DNA of 64,000 nt from Laguncularia racemosa (GCA_037954665.1 JBBMOL010000230.1:930001-994000); one strand, 5' to 3'. Counted from the first letter of the stretch, positions 10,719 to 23,724 are shown. Made by a program: numbers and translations. Notes: generated from the sequence alone by a model not told the origin.

Positions 10719-12164
10719 TGATAAGTCGCAAAATACCCTTATCTAGAGTAATGAAATTGTGCTTTATTGTTGAATTTTTAGATGATTTGTTAAAGAAAAG
10801 GATGCTTAATGGAATGAATGTTAATTTCAAGATCCTCTAGAGTATTTTGGAGCTAAGGGAAGGAGTTTTGAAGAGTCGGAGCAAGTTTGGAAGGAATTGG
10901 ATACATTACATGTGAAGAGAAAGAATTCTGGAAAGTACACAAGCGAGATACACACCCATGCACTTTGCTGTTTTACTTATGTATACTGAAGCGGATTTCG
11001 GGAAAGTACACGAGCAAAGTACACGCCCATGTACTTTGCTTGTGTATCTAAGTTTTGCTTCTGTTCGATGATGTTTCAAATACACGACCAATGTATACTC
11101 CCATGTACTTGCTCGTGTATATTCACACAAGGACACTTGGAAGCAAGCATGAGATACACGAACGAGATACACTACTTGTGTATCCGCTCGTGTATATATC
11201 CAATCGGGGTACATGTATAAATAGACCGTCAGTTTTCCCTAGAAATGGAGGTTACGAATTTTTCATTTTCTCTCACTCTCATAACAACAAGGGAAAGAAG
11301 ATTCTGTCGATTTCAAGGGAGATTGAAGACCCACGAAGAAGAAGATTCTATCTTTAAGGGTTGTGACCATGAATTTTATCTATTCTTCTAGTAATTGCAT
11401 TTCTTTTGTCCAATTTATGGAGGAGTAGACCCTAGATCTAGATTTTATTTGAAACTTCTTTGTCATGTGATGAAGATTTGGTCATTAATGCAAAGTTGTT
11501 GACTTTCTTATGATTAATTGCATGCTCTTCAATTGTTTCTTAGATTCATAGATCCGGAATATGAATTTATGCATGGTATCATATTAGTTAATTGAGAAAT
11601 TGCTCATATGATTAGATTTAATGCAATTAATGAGATTTGATTGTTCTTCTAGAGATAGGAAACAAGAGTCTTCTGTTTACATCGATTATTTTGATGCGAA
11701 TTCATGTGCTTCATGCAATTCTAGGTTGCTATTAACTAAGGAGAGATCCTATTTGATAAACCTAGGATTAGATAGGTTAATATACTTGAGAAAGTAGTTA
11801 ACTTGACTAGAGAATTCATAGTATAAGAAGTCAATTACGACAATCTTCAGAAATCTAATGAATTACATGATAGAGAAGGAGTAGAATAAGATCTAGGTTG
11901 CTTTTGTTAATTGATAAATCTTCAGAACCATTGTTGTTAGTGAGTTATTAGTTTTAAGATTAGAGTAATTAAGTTTCAACCAACATTATTAAGCGGCGGT
12001 TAGATAATAGGAACGGAGTTAGTACTAGTAGTTGGTGTATCTCTGAGGGACGACCTTGTGCTTACTCGCTATATTAGCTACGATAGGTGCACTTGCCTAT
12101 TGCTTCGTAGTAGGATTAAGAACAAGAATTCAATTTATTAAAACTACGATTGGCAACGATCACA
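10719..12164 (+). repeat. A1 3' LTR
   Basis: It starts TGATAAGTCGC two bases after the purine tract. It carries a CACGAGC/GCTCGTG palindrome cluster at 10930-11220, a possible TATA segment near 11214 (TATAAATAGACC) and the GTATCTCTGAGGGACGACC segment near 12035 that is typical of the 3' end of such LTRs. The 3' end is placed at about 12164 because family C sequence begins there. No target duplication could be tested. Confidence 0.65.
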
Positions 12165-12628
12165 AACCCTATTCTAAGCAAGTATTTATACTTGCTACTC
12201 TTAGGGTTAGAAAGTGGTCAAAATTACAAGTTTGTCACTTTTAAGGTGGCTAGTCGTAAATAAAAATTACAATGAAATAAAAGTGTCCCAAAAATGATTA
12301 CAACATAAATAGTCCATGCAAATAAAAAATATATAAAAGAAATTGGTCTTCAAGATGCCGGTCTTCTATAGGATTCATCGGCCCAGCACATCACTGGTTC
12401 AGGTCAGTCTATAGATAACCCACAAGCTGAGTCTGAGGGAGTTTATCCATTGCCCTATAAAATATGATAAGTGTGCCTGTTAGAAAACACAATACAAGAA
12501 TAATAGAAAAGAGGTTAATATATAAATAATTCCGAGGTCGATTGCTCAAAATGGGCCCTCATCGTCAAATTTGAATTCCTTTAGTTCTTACCCTAATGAT
12601 AAGTCTTGTCGGATTTTGATTCCTATCA
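12165..12628 (-). repeat. C0: truncated LTR, family C
   Basis: In reverse orientation it begins TGATAGGAATCAAAATC at 12628, matching the start of the C1 LTR at 13899, and includes the AAGTATAAATACTTGC segment shared by the B, C and G LTRs. The other end is cut at the A1 LTR. Confidence 0.7.
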
Positions 12629-13238
12629 CTACTTATGAGGGTTTACTTGTAATTTCCTTTAGTGCAAAAACCGGCCACACTTATTATTTTTCACTTGTAA
12701 TTTTCTTTGTTAAATTTTCCCTATTTAAAGCAAGTATAAATATTTGCAAAGTAGGGTTAGAAGGGGACTTTTTGAAGAATATACACTTGACATTTGTTGC
12801 CGTGAGAGTGCTCTCTTCACGCCACCTTACTTTTATCAATTTCACTTATGAAATTGTGGCAAGTTGGCTTAAGGAATTCTTGTGAGTCATATCAAGATTT
12901 CTTAAATTGCATCTGATTATTGCTAGTGAGTAATATCTAGTTTATAATTAGTTGAGTTTGTTTGTTTGTTCCTTTCATGCCAAATTAGGGTTCTTGTATT
13001 GCGAGGTTTTCACGCCAATTGTAAGGATTAGAATTGAATTGTTCCTTTGTATTTGATTGGTATTGGAATTCAATTGTGGTGCATCTTAATTTGGTCCACG
13101 CCATTTTGGGTTCTTAGTGCTTGTTTCACGCCATTTGGAGATTATATCTTCTATCTTGTTCACGCCATTTTTAATTGGAATTGAACCAATTATGTGTGTA
13201 TTCTTGTTAATTGGTATTGAGATCCCTTAAGCACATCA
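12629..13238 (+). repeat. D: LTR fragment related to families B, C and G
   Basis: It contains GCAAGTATAAATATTTGC near 12732, a TTATCAATTTCA..GAAATTGTGGCAAGT segment near 12833 and the terminal AAGCACATCA at 13229-13238, the same 3' signature as the B LTRs. Its 5' part is missing or lies beyond C0. The open stretch at 12571-12885 is LTR sequence and not a gene. Confidence 0.6.
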
Positions 13239-13898
13239 GGGGAACACCACATTTAAACTTCCATAGCAAACTTAGTGTAAGGGGTGTGTGTTCTCCAAGG
13301 AAAGTAAATTCATTCATGCCACTAAGTTCTTTATTTCTTTTTTCATTAAACCAAATCATTCCCAATAGTTCCTAACATTGTATTTGTCACATGCTTAACA
13401 ATGTTCTAAATTAGGGTATGGTGATGTAGCAAAACAAATTTTTATCTCTTCTTATATAAAACTTAAGAGAAAATAACAAGTAATGAGCACAAAATAAATT
13501 CACCATACTTTTTAGATGCATCGATTTGAATTAAATAGTGAAAAATAATAAAAAAAATTGCCAAAAAAAAAGGAAATTTAAGAAAAGGAAATCCTTAAAG
13601 GTCTACAATAGTGTTTATCCCATGTTCAGCTATTTTTAGTTTATTGATGGGCATCACATGTAAAATTAGTCAAATTTTATTTCTTTATTTTCTTTTTATT
13701 TGTAACGATCCACTACATTATGTGGGTTATACCACCCGCTAAGCATCAATATAAATGCGTTGCATAATCCACCAGCTTTTATGAGTTGTGCTAGCTACCT
13801 AAAGATACTCACTCTAGACTTTATTGAATAGGGAATCACCCCCTAAGAAAAAGAGAAGAAATAGCATTTAATTAATGGCTTAAATTTACTAGGCATGC
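13239..13898. other. Unassigned stretch between LTR D and LTR C1
   Basis: No coding potential was found, and no primer-binding site follows the D terminus. It is probably decayed retroelement internal sequence or intergenic DNA; nothing specific is recognised. Confidence 0.4.
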
Positions 13899-14934
13899 TG
13901 ATAGGAATCAAAATCTGACAAAACTTATCATTAGGGCAAGATCCAAAGGATTTCAAATCTTGGCGATGAGGGCCCATTTTGAGCAAATCGACCCAAGAAT
14001 TATTTGTTTACTAACCTCTTTTCTCTTAGTCATGTATTATATATTCCAACAGGTACACTTATCGTGCTTTATAGGATGATAGACAAACTCACTAAGACTC
14101 AGCTTATGGGTTATCTATGGACTGACCTAAACCAGCGAGGAGTTGGGTTGATGAATCTTATGGAAGAATGATGAAGACTATTTTTATTTGTAATTATTTC
14201 TTTGGACTATTTATGTGTAAGCTTTTGGGACACTTTTTATTTGATTGTAGTTGAGTTTTAGGACCAACCACCCTAAAAGTGGCATAATTATAATTTTGTG
14301 GACTTTTTAACCCTAAAAGGAGCAAGTATAAATACTTGATTAAGTAGGGTTTTGAGGGTGGTAGCTAATTTTTCAGAAAAAGAACAAACACTTCATGTGT
14401 TGAGGGTTAGGGTTTCCTAATTCCAAAATTGCTCTTATCAATTTCAATTCTAAAATTGAGATTATGGCTAGTGGCTTTAAAGTAAATTTGTGAGTAATAT
14501 CAAGTTCTCTTTGTTGTAATTTCTTTTTCATCTCTAGTGAGTTATATCTAGGGTTGAATTGGATTATTCTTGGTCAGATTAGATTGTTTTTATAATCACT
14601 TTATCTTGTTATATAATTGATTGGTTTTGACATTAGTTTTAACCATCAATGTTACTACATTTAAACCGTGGATTGGCTTTGTTAGGAAAGTGGATCGCGG
14701 ATTTGTTCTTGTTGATTTTGTGTGTTAATCACGTAGGATTTTAAGTATGTTTAGTGTTGTAATTGAAGATTTCATCATTGTAGTATTGTTTCCTTAAAAA
14801 CTATAATATTCGGATCATCTTACGTCATTAGGGTTCATGCAATTCTTGTAACTTTTGAAGCAAAATTGGAGTAGTCATTCGAAGATTGCAATTGATCCAA
14901 TTACATGTACTTAACCCCCTTTTTAGGCACATCA
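13899..14934 (+). repeat. C1: LTR, family C
   Basis: It runs from TGATAGGAATC to GGCACATCA (1036 bp). It includes the AGTATAAATACTTG segment near 14323 that may serve as the LTR promoter TATA region. Five nt later comes TGATATCAGAGT, a degraded initiator-Met PBS, so this is a 5' LTR whose element is lost after about 15110. The flanks (CATGC left) give no testable duplication. Confidence 0.75.
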
Positions 14935-15110
14935 TAATTTGATATCAGAGTTGAACATACTTGGTTCATTTCATTATTGATCACGTGGTGTTGAGGAATG
15001 TTATAGGCATTGAGTTTGACGCCATTGTTCATGTGATTGGAAACTAGTTTAATTGACATTGTCTAATTGTGTTTCGAATTGGTTTTGCATGTGTTAACTT
15101 AGTTTAGGAA
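14935..15110 (+). mobile_element. Remnant of the C1 internal leader
   Basis: The sequence after the PBS-like site (14940-14951) resembles the untranslated leaders after the B1 LTR. It fades at about 15110 with no gag. Confidence 0.45.
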
Positions 15111-15250
15111 TCACATGCATAAGGCCCAATTGAGCTAAAACTGAACCTACTCACAGAATTCATGACCCAGATGGAGCTATGATTGAATTTCGAGGCAATA
15201 TGGATCTATGCCAAAGCTACAAGCATAATTAGGTACCATTTATGCATTGT

Positions 15251-15261
15251 GGGGGGGGGGG
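15251..15261 (+). repeat. Homopolymer run of 11 G
   Basis: Uninterrupted G run, the only such run in the window. Its length is likely to be unreliable in the assembly. Confidence 0.9.
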
Positions 15262-15299
15262 TGGGCAGACCAGCAAGTATAGAGTTACACTCATGGCAA

Positions 15300-16240
15300 C
15301 CATTTACTCTTTTAAAAGCAGGTCAAATGAACTTGGCCTATTTAGCCCATACGTTAAAGTGAGTCAGCCCATTATGAACTAGGTTGACCCACTTTCCAAA
15401 AAAAGAAAAAAAAATGGAAATAGAATGGAAAAACTACTAGTATAGCAATTATAAATGTTATTATGGTTTCATTCTTAAAGTTAAGTTGTTCTAAGTTATA
15501 ATATTTTTGTGTCTTCTTTATTACTAGTCTTTGTTTATTTATATAGTTTTTTTAGTGATTGCAATGCAGGAAAATAGTAAAGAATGTGTTAGACTATTAT
15601 ATTTAGATCTCTTTTTAAGAAAATATATAATCATCAAAAAATATATTTAGATTTCTTTTCTTTTATTTGATGAAATATGTTAAATCTTAAAGATGGATGT
15701 AAATTAATTTTAGAAAATACGATTTGAAAGCAACATTACATTATTTCCACATAATTATACTAAATTTTCAATTTTGTTCTTCTTATTATGAAATGTTTAT
15801 ATAACATAAAGCATCTTATTAGCTAGTGAATATGCATCTATATTATTATTATTGTTCTTGTTTTAAATCTGAAGAAGTTCTAATCTTAATAATGGTAAAT
15901 TTATTGGTCATTGAAAAATCAAATAGTAAAAATCAATTTAGAAAGAAAGCCACACATTAAACATACAAGTAGGTTAAAATATATTTTGGTTGATTAGCCT
16001 ATATAACCTACTAAAATAATGGGTTTGGTTAATCTATTTAACCTATCAAAACATATAGTGGATTAAATAGGCTTGGCTAGTGAGCTAGTTTATTTAACCT
16101 ACTAAGCAAAGTGGTTTATATTAGAGTCAATGTATTTTAGTCTATTTAATATATAAACCATGATGAGTTAGCCCATTTAACCTACAAGTCAAAATGGCCA
16201 GATAAAATTGGTCCATTTAATCCACTTACATAGCTAGTGG
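15300..16240. repeat. Possible non-autonomous DNA transposon with subterminal repeats
   Basis: Short motifs of the type TTAACCTAC and its complement GTAGGTTAA, plus AGCCCATTTAACC and GGCCTATTTAGCCC, recur many times and in both orientations near both ends (15310-15390 and 15965-16230), around an AT-rich core. Subterminal arrays like this are common in hAT-type non-autonomous elements. I could not fix terminal inverted repeats or an 8-bp duplication, so the class is a guess. Confidence 0.35.
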
Positions 16241-16781
16241 TGCTTGGATTTGTGGATCCATGCAAATCTACTATGGCGAAGTGGCCAGCATTTACAAAGC
16301 ACGCACAAGGCCTATGCAAGTTTTTGCCAAACAATTGATGCACACAAACACATTATCACTTACAAAGATTTGTCTACTAAGATACTAGACTCATAAACAT
16401 TCAACAATCTATGTCGATCTAGAGTGCGCGATGTCGATTTCGAAATTTAATGACAAGAAATCTGCATTGAATATGAAAACGGAAGATTCGTCTTATTCAA
16501 TCAAGTGATTGTCGTACATGATTCACGAATTCAATTCATCAGCATATTCGAATTTTCAACAAACCTTAATATGACAAAAATCATGATTTATCTCCATTAA
16601 CAAGTCCTAGGAGACACCACGTATTGAGTTTTACAACTTCAAACATAATTTAGAAATGGTCTATACTAAAAAATAAAAATGGACAAATAGCTTGGTGATT
16701 GATCGACTGCGTGAAGCTGAATAAAATAAATAAATTTTGCTCCCAGCCAATTGATTTCCAAAGCTAGTGGAAAATTACACT

Positions 16782-19700
16782 TTAGCCATGGTTGCAGAGG
16801 CTCTCAAAACCCATGTACTCTTGATTTGCCAGCTTTTCGACCATGTTTGAGATTCCTACCCCACCTGAAAGTTGAAATCTGGTCATCTCGAAATCTAAAA
16901 AATTGAACTTACGTTTATATAAACTTTAAATCTGTTGGTCAAGTAAATTATTTTATCATCAAAAGTTCTGAATATTTTCATACCTAAGCTGATTGCACTA
17001 ACGAAAATAGTCATAGCAAGTATAAAGATAATGATTGATGCTCTTCCAAGGAAAGCAATGATCCTTCGGACGACATGTTGTCCGACCAAGGCAGCTATTG
17101 TTGCAACCAAAACAAAATAGGAAGCTGCAGCAGAAAATGAAGTGCAAGTTAGCTCTACGAATTTCGTACTGAGACCTGCAATTTAAAAGTAGTACGAAAA
17201 GTACTATTTGTCAGCAACTTACCAAATGGGACTGGAAACCGTTTGAGGAGGTAGTATTGAACAACTGACATTGAAGATGAGAATGCCATTGAAAATGTTG
17301 ATGTTGCACTAGCCACCTGCAAAACCATACCAGCTTTGTTTATGAGAAGATGCATCGGATTTTATATAGTGATCGACTATATGTGAGCCTTGCTGATTGC
17401 TGGTTCTATATTTAGTCTTATATTGATACCATCCCAAGAGTTTTGGCCAAACCCAATAGATCAAGCAAGCGGTTATCAAGACTTGATAACACCAAGACAT
17501 TTATCGAGGAGAGAAGTGGGAAGTTATTTTGATAAAGATGGATGAAGGATATATAGACAACAAGCGGGATTAATAAAAATGACTACCACACACAAGTATA
17601 AAATGAGAAGCCAGGAGAAGAAACAAGGGGAGGAACCAAAGAACAACAATTTTCCTTGGACTTCTCTTGTACCTTTAGTTTAAAATATATAATATGGAAG
17701 GCTTAGTTCTCTCACATGGTCTAGATATATATTATGGAAGGCTTAGTTCTCTCACATGGAAGGCTTACTCCTTTTCCTTATGGTCTAGATATATTTCCAA
17801 CAACTCTAGTAGCTTATTTTCAATTTTAGGAGTAGATCATTTTAGATTATCCTGTTTACAAAGTCCTCTTGATTGAGGAGAAACCGAACTACAAACATGC
17901 CCTTCAACCATTTTTAATCGAAGTCATATTGATGCATTTTTTTTTAATGTAGACAGCATAATGCAGAGTAACTCCTTTCAGCATTAATGAAATGGCTGCA
18001 TTAGGGCTTATTTCACTACCTGAGGGGGGATTCCCAGTTCAAGGAAAAGTGGTCCTAGAATGAAGCCACCTCCTAGGCCAAGAAGTCCTCCTACCATTCC
18101 AGCGATAATTCCACAAGAGCAGTACATGAAAAGCTGGTGAAGCTTCCAATTCGTGATTTCCTTTCCCTTAGATGCAATCACTCTAGTCCCTCTGTATAAG
18201 CTTATTGCTTCATACATCGTGACAGAGGCAGCAATTGGTACCTTTCAAACAGTTAGGCAGTAAATTGACTTAATTTAGATGATCATGGATGCATATTGAA
18301 GAACAATAAAATTATCCATCCTGAAGATTTGTGCTAAGATTGGGAGCTTTTAAAGTTAAGTCACTGAGAAGTTACTTATTTGCCAGTCACTAACTGGAAA
18401 ATAAGTCGACTGAATTTTAAAATTGCCCTAAATGATAGAGATTTGTGGATCATATATGGAACCACATAAGCTCTACATAATACCTGCAAGGAGTTCAGAA
18501 TCCAATACTTGATGGAGCAGGTCTCACTATATGTCTGCAGATGGCACAAATGTACAGTTACCCAACATTTGTTTGATGATTTAATATGAGAAGGGCAGCA
18601 TAAATTGGTCGTAATGAAATTTCAAATGAACTGACTGATGTTTTTGGATACCTTGATGATTTGGACAGCGAGGAAAGCAACCCACACATATACAAGGATT
18701 GCTAACTCCTTCCAATGGATGTTTTGTATGAGTGAAACCTGTAAAGTATATGATTAGACCAACTGCAGGATTGATGCAGAGCAATGTAAGAACAGGACAT
18801 AAAACGTTTGGTTGCTGCAATAATCTCAGAAGATCTAATGCACCTCTTCGTCTTGTGAAGTGGTTGGTCCACTTGGAAGTGGCTTGTAGCCTTCCTTGGA
18901 GCCCTCTGTGAATGAAGAGGTTAGCAGTATATACTTTGAACAAATTCCAGGGGACGACTGTTCTGTGTATTAATCCCCTATTTGATTCAAAGTATTGTCA
19001 TATTTCTAGAAAGGAATATTTGGATTTTCCCTATTGATTTTTGTGCTCCTGGTGAATTTCCTACTTTGTTCACAAAATTTGCACATTGAAATGACTTTAT
19101 TGTCTTACCATTGCATTAATTCTTGTGGGCATGGAGTGGCTAGTTAGCAATTTGAACAATTGATGAGAACTATAAAAACCGTGATATGAAAGTTGATGCT
19201 GTAGTATGTTGGAAATATAGAAGTAAAACTGCATCCGTATCACTAGCTTATGCTTTTGGTGATTATGTTAGGGATATGATATTAGGCATATCTTTTACTA
19301 TTGAGGGGAAAAAAAAAAAAAGAAAAAAAGAATGTTTGTGTTGATTATTTTCTGCTCTATGCATTTTAGGAGGTATTGTTGGATTTATCTTTATCTTTAT
19401 TTAGAAAAGTTAAGCATGAAAAACTTGCTAAGACAAGTGCAATAACAACAGCAATAAACAGGCGGTTATAATCCTAAAGTTACAGCTCAGAAGGGATCAG
19501 AGTTTTCCGTGAGCAGAGGGTACTCTAATCGCATAGAGAGGAACTCTAATAAATCTAAATGGAATGTCTGTCTAGTTTCCATTCAAATGCTGAAAATTGA
19601 CCAACTTTCTCAATTTGAAAAATTTCCACAAGTTGCATCCATAAACTTACCATCTCCCTTGGTTTCTGATTCCATCAGCTTGGCTGCTTCCTGTTAAATG

Positions 19701-21142
19701 TTGTGTGAATATCAAACTCCGCTAATACATGGTTGTGACAAGATATTTCCTGAAAGGAATTATGGCATAGTTATTTGAAAGTTAGAAAAGCTTACCTTCA
19801 TGAGTGTCTCTTTCTTCCATGTATCAATGCCTTTGAACAGAGCTTTGGTTGATGTACCTGCCATCAACAATTTTTACTGCATCAGACATCTCATGGGGGC
19901 ATCAATTCATATAATCCAAAATTACCTAGAGATTCTGACATATAAGCAAATAGTTTTTGCTTTGTCACTTATGCAACTATTTCTTCCTTTGTATTTGCAT
20001 GGGCCTTTTGTGCGGAAGGTAATCGGAAAAAGTACGATTCCTATACAAATCTTATTCTATATAGACGTAGACATTTAATGGGTTATGAAGCATACAATCT
20101 CAGATGCAATGTTGATAACAGGTTAATTCCCTTAGTTTTCCACAAGCATATAGATTTTCCCACACATCAATTGACAAGTTGCTATTGATAAATAGAAACT
20201 AGACATTTGATGTACATCGGAAAGTTCATTACCTATAAAAAGAATGATGAGTAATACTGTCACCATCCAATCTGCAAACATGACATTGAAGGCAACCCCA
20301 ATGCTAATTCCTAGCATGAGCATAGGTTGGAAGAGCAAAGCAAGGTCATAATCTATTAAAGGCATGTCAAGTGTTGGGTGCCTTAGTCTCAAGTTGTAGT
20401 ACACTGTTGATCCAGCTGCGCCTGTGATCATACCTGTCAACGAATCATCTTGGTTTAGAAATGATCAAGAAAGAAAAATTACACCTCATATCAACATACG
20501 AAATTGTTCAGCTGCATATACTATTGATGTATATAATGTCTATCCATTTTGACATATATGCAGCTTGGCAAATTGAGTTAGTTGTCCTGTTTAGTTTTAT
20601 GCTGAATGAGGATGTCCATAAAAATTTGAAAAGATGCATGTACGAACATTTGGAAATGGCAGTTGATGATTTAGGATCAAAACCAATGATCAGAGTGAGC
20701 ATAGGAACAAAAATTCCACCGCCTCCTACGCCTCCAACACTTCCCAATGCTGCACCACAGAATCCGACAATTGATCCCACCACTATTCTCCATCCAAACT
20801 CCATCTCCTGTCAAACACAAAGTTGCATTGCATCAAATAAGCAAAGCCATGAACTTGGCTTTAATAGCACAAAGATATAGTGACACAAAGGGTGTTAGTT
20901 TCTCAGAAGGAAATTGAACTCACTGGCCAAACGTGCTCGTAAGAAGACTTCCCATCCTCCCAAAAAAATCTGATCACTCTAAGAAAAACACCCGATCGGG
21001 GTTCTTCCTTATTGATTTTTCCGGGCTCTTTATCATGTAAAGGTCTCTCTGCCAAACTAACATTGCTCAAGATTACGAAGGACAGAAAAGTTGCCAAAAT
21101 CACCACTGCCAATCCTCTTCGGCTCATCTTGGCTCGAGCCAT
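16782..21142 (-). CDS. TauE/SafE-family membrane transporter-like protein, 12 exons, 473 aa
   Basis: Exons read on the minus strand: 21142-20924, 20807-20648, 20433-20233, 19857-19796, 19690-19651, 18905-18844, 18738-18652, 18534-18484, 18241-18020, 17316-17223, 17124-16984, 16864-16782. Together they give 1422 nt with all phases matching and a TAA stop. Residues about 9-31 form a signal-anchor-like hydrophobic segment. Residues 74-126 and 295-368 carry the two family repeats, GSVGGVGGGGIFVPML and GGLLGLGGGFILGPL, within a multi-pass hydrophobic protein. The C-terminus has EYMGFESLC. Length and motifs fit the plant branch of sulfite exporter TauE/SafE proteins (about 470 residues). The substrate in plants is not established. 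All introns are GT-AG; intron 2 has the weak donor GTTCGT. An in-frame upstream TTG is not used as the start. Confidence 0.93.
17690..17800. repeat. Short direct repeats inside intron 9 of the TauE-like gene
   Basis: The unit ATATGGAAGGCTTAGTTC followed by TCTCACATGG and TCTAGATATAT occurs twice, with a third partial copy, in the 703-bp intron 9 (17317-18019). It is probably local slippage or a small insertion footprint. The open stretch at 17694-17876 is intronic. Confidence 0.6.
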
Positions 21143-21357
21143 ATCGGATGGGGTCTCAATTAGCAAGAATGTAGTATGGAAACTTATGCTATGTGTAGTT
21201 TCCCTGTCGTTTATACAATTTATTCCTCTCTAGTAGTGCAACCTTTTATTCTTTGCATGGAGCAGGTTTTAGATGTGTAGAGAAAATGCACTGAAAAATA
21301 ATGTGGAGTGCACTACTACTTCAGTACCTCTTCTCTACATTCATAAATTACTAATTT

Positions 21358-21376
21358 CTTGTATATATATATATCA
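21358..21376 (-). promoter_or_regulatory. Candidate TATA region of the TauE-like gene
   Basis: An alternating TATATATATATA tract lies about 220-235 bases upstream of the ATG on the coding strand, leaving room for a 5' UTR of about 190 bases. It could equally be a simple AT microsatellite. Confidence 0.35.
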
Positions 21377-23056
21377 GCTTTAGGCCCAGTCATGTGGGAC
21401 CCTTTCTCGTTCTTTAAGTTTAGGAAAACTTAGTATCTTATGTGTATTCTTTTTTCATCTACAAGCTTGGTTTTAGTTGTGTGGAGGAAGCATATAGTGG
21501 TTCTTACTGAATGTTTGAATGAGACAAAATTACCATGAATCCAGGGTAAATACCCTTTTACCTTGAATTGTCCTAGTTAAAATTATTTGGTCAGATAGTT
21601 GGGTATTTTAAATAAAAAATTTCAAGTGATATCTTGGTGGAACAACTTTTAAGACTCTGGCTCCAAATGCTAAATGCAGCATTTCGAAGGCAATGTTAAA
21701 GTAAGAAGGATATATAATACAACTATATTTAGAATGATGGCAATCATCACAAAATTATTTAAACACTAGAGCGAATGCTAAGACCGGTAGTTTTGGGTAT
21801 TTGAGATCATTTTGGGAAAATCATGTGAACCTCTGGATACTTTCATTTATTCTTATTCTTTTAATATTCCCTTATAATAAACATCTTTAATGCTGCATGT
21901 AACATTTTCGAGATAACTGCTAGCTAGATTATTTGAGGGAGGTATGTAGTATCGAACAAAATATCTAACTAGAAATATATATATATATATATATTAATGT
22001 GAGATTGCGACGAAACTTCTTGACAACTAAGTATCCCCAGCATGGGAAATCTATTAAATAAGAAAGAGAAAGGTGTAATCCCGGTGCAGAATTTTTCGGA
22101 TAATTTATTTGTCATAAACTGCTTTTAACATCCAGTCGAATGCTAAATTTTAATAAATAAAACTTATGATATAGTCTACTTTGTATATTTTAAATTTTTA
22201 TTACAGTGATAATCTTTCCAATTGAATTAGCTTCTAGATAGAGTTATTGGGATACACGACATTATAATTTCTCAGAGTGTATGTATTGTTGCATAATGGT
22301 GAAGTTGATAGTTGTAAATATGCCCGTAGAGGAAGACGCGTACCTAGTAATATTTGAATGAGAGAGAGTAAGGGAAGGGGGTGGCTAATATCGGTTTATT
22401 GTCTGCACATACTTATTTGTACGTCTTGCAATTTCCAGGAAGCTGACTGCTTTTGTTCCACAAGATAATCAAAACGTGTGAATCTATTATACATTCAAAT
22501 ATTTTGTCCATTTCCATGTCGTAACTTCGGAAGTTATTTTTGCTTTGAGTGCATGCTTTAGCTATCTAAAAGTTATATTTTAACATAGGAAATATGAAAA
22601 TAGTTAAATTGAAAGTAAATTCAGAAATCGTAAAATCTTGAATTACGTCCTCGGTCCGTCAACTATAAGAGGTACGATACCATTCGATTGTGATTCGGAC
22701 TCTCCACGCATTCCATTCCAGCCATCATGAAGATGGTGGAATTTCCTATGAGTTGCTTTTTTCTGCATTTGGGATCCATGTGCACGTCGAGGACTGGTTA
22801 TATCCAGTTGATAGAGAAGGCAGCCAACCGCTATAGCGGGCAGTCCATTGAACCCCTGTAACAGTCAACTAGTAGCCCCAGTCGGTCATTTGGGGTTCTT
22901 TCATTGACTACTCATATGTTCTTAGTTTACTCACTTGTGATACCAATTCATATAACTTTTATCCTTACCATGTTTAGGGTTTAAGTGCAGATGTATGGTA
23001 ATGTTATCAAGTAGTTTTTTTTCCCTTTTCGTATGTTATACATTAATTAATCTTAT
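21377..23056. other. Intergenic region upstream of the TauE-like gene
   Basis: No gene, LTR end or RNA gene was recognised. Simple AT repeats occur near 21976-21995. A more GC-rich block at about 22640-22920 stands out in composition but matches nothing I recognise. Confidence 0.5.
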
Positions 23057-23724
23057 TGTAATACTCATAAAATAAAAATGATGGAAAATAATAATGAAAT
23101 AGTATTGAGGGTATTCTAGACATTTCGTAGTTAGGGTATTTAAATCCTTTTATGACTTGTTTTTTTTCCCTTTGAATCGAAGTAATTTTCTCTGAATATA
23201 TATAAACTAGGATTGAAACACTGATTGAAGAGGAAGAAAAGGGAAATTTTCAAAGCAAGGAGATACACAATTAGGTACATGGGCGTATACTTGCTTGTGC
23301 CAAGTTGGAGAGGGTTTTGTATACTAAGAGAGTATATGGCCAATTGCATAGGCGTGTACTTGTCGGTATTGAAGTATACAACTAAGTACATGACCCATAT
23401 ACTTGGGCATGTTAGGAAGGGCTCATTCACAATAAGGTACATGGCTATCTACACAACTATGTTCCTGCTCGTATTCTCCTATATGACTACATACATGGCT
23501 GTGTTGTTTTGGAACACTTCTATTTTACTACTATTTCAGTTTTTTTTTCAATTTTAAGCCAATTTCTTCTACAATAACACAATGAGGAAGGAAAATATAC
23601 AACTAGTACACAACTAACAACTTTGCAAACTTAAGTTATATTATAGGATAGTACTAAACTTAATCATTAACACTTGCCAAATTTTAACACTTTTGATAGT
23701 TATACAAAAACTAACTTTGGGATT
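23057..23724 (+). repeat. E1: repeat/LTR family E, left part, cut by B1
   Basis: It starts TGTAATACTCATAAAAT and can be aligned with 56196-57154. It lacks a segment of about 300 bp present in that copy. It carries palindrome-rich TACA/TGTA units at 23255-23510 and stops at GGGATT (23724), where LTR B1 begins. The right-hand remainder of E1 is not found beyond B1. Confidence 0.7.

Larger units (their letters stand above)
1..12164 (+). mobile_element. A1: 3' part of an Athila-type Ty3/gypsy element, interrupted by K1
   Basis: The element enters from the left window edge. In order it shows decayed RT (to 982), the K1 insertion (983-7734), the rest of RT fused to an integrase tail (7735-8000), a 2.7 kb non-coding tail and a 3' LTR from 10719. 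The lineage is recognised from RT motifs of the LPF-DQMLE and FLDG type, from the GGAGGCAACCCA motif just after the coding end, and from terminal TAAGTGTGGGGAA polypurine tracts, all familiar in Athila-like elements. Single-base indels are frequent, so no part codes today. The LTR 3' boundary at about 12164 is approximate. Confidence 0.8.

Noticed and set aside
10906..11357. Overlapping 60-100-codon frames on both strands in the A1 LTR
   Set aside because: They arise from TACACG/CGTGTA palindromes, which lack stops in several frames; no protein motif, and the region is an LTR.
20461..20880. 139-codon plus-strand open frame over the TauE-like gene
   Set aside because: It is antisense to exon 2 and flanking introns; the minus strand carries the family motifs and consistent splice sites.
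22640..22920. Gene fragment in the GC-richer intergenic block
   Set aside because: No frame, splice pattern or motif could be supported.
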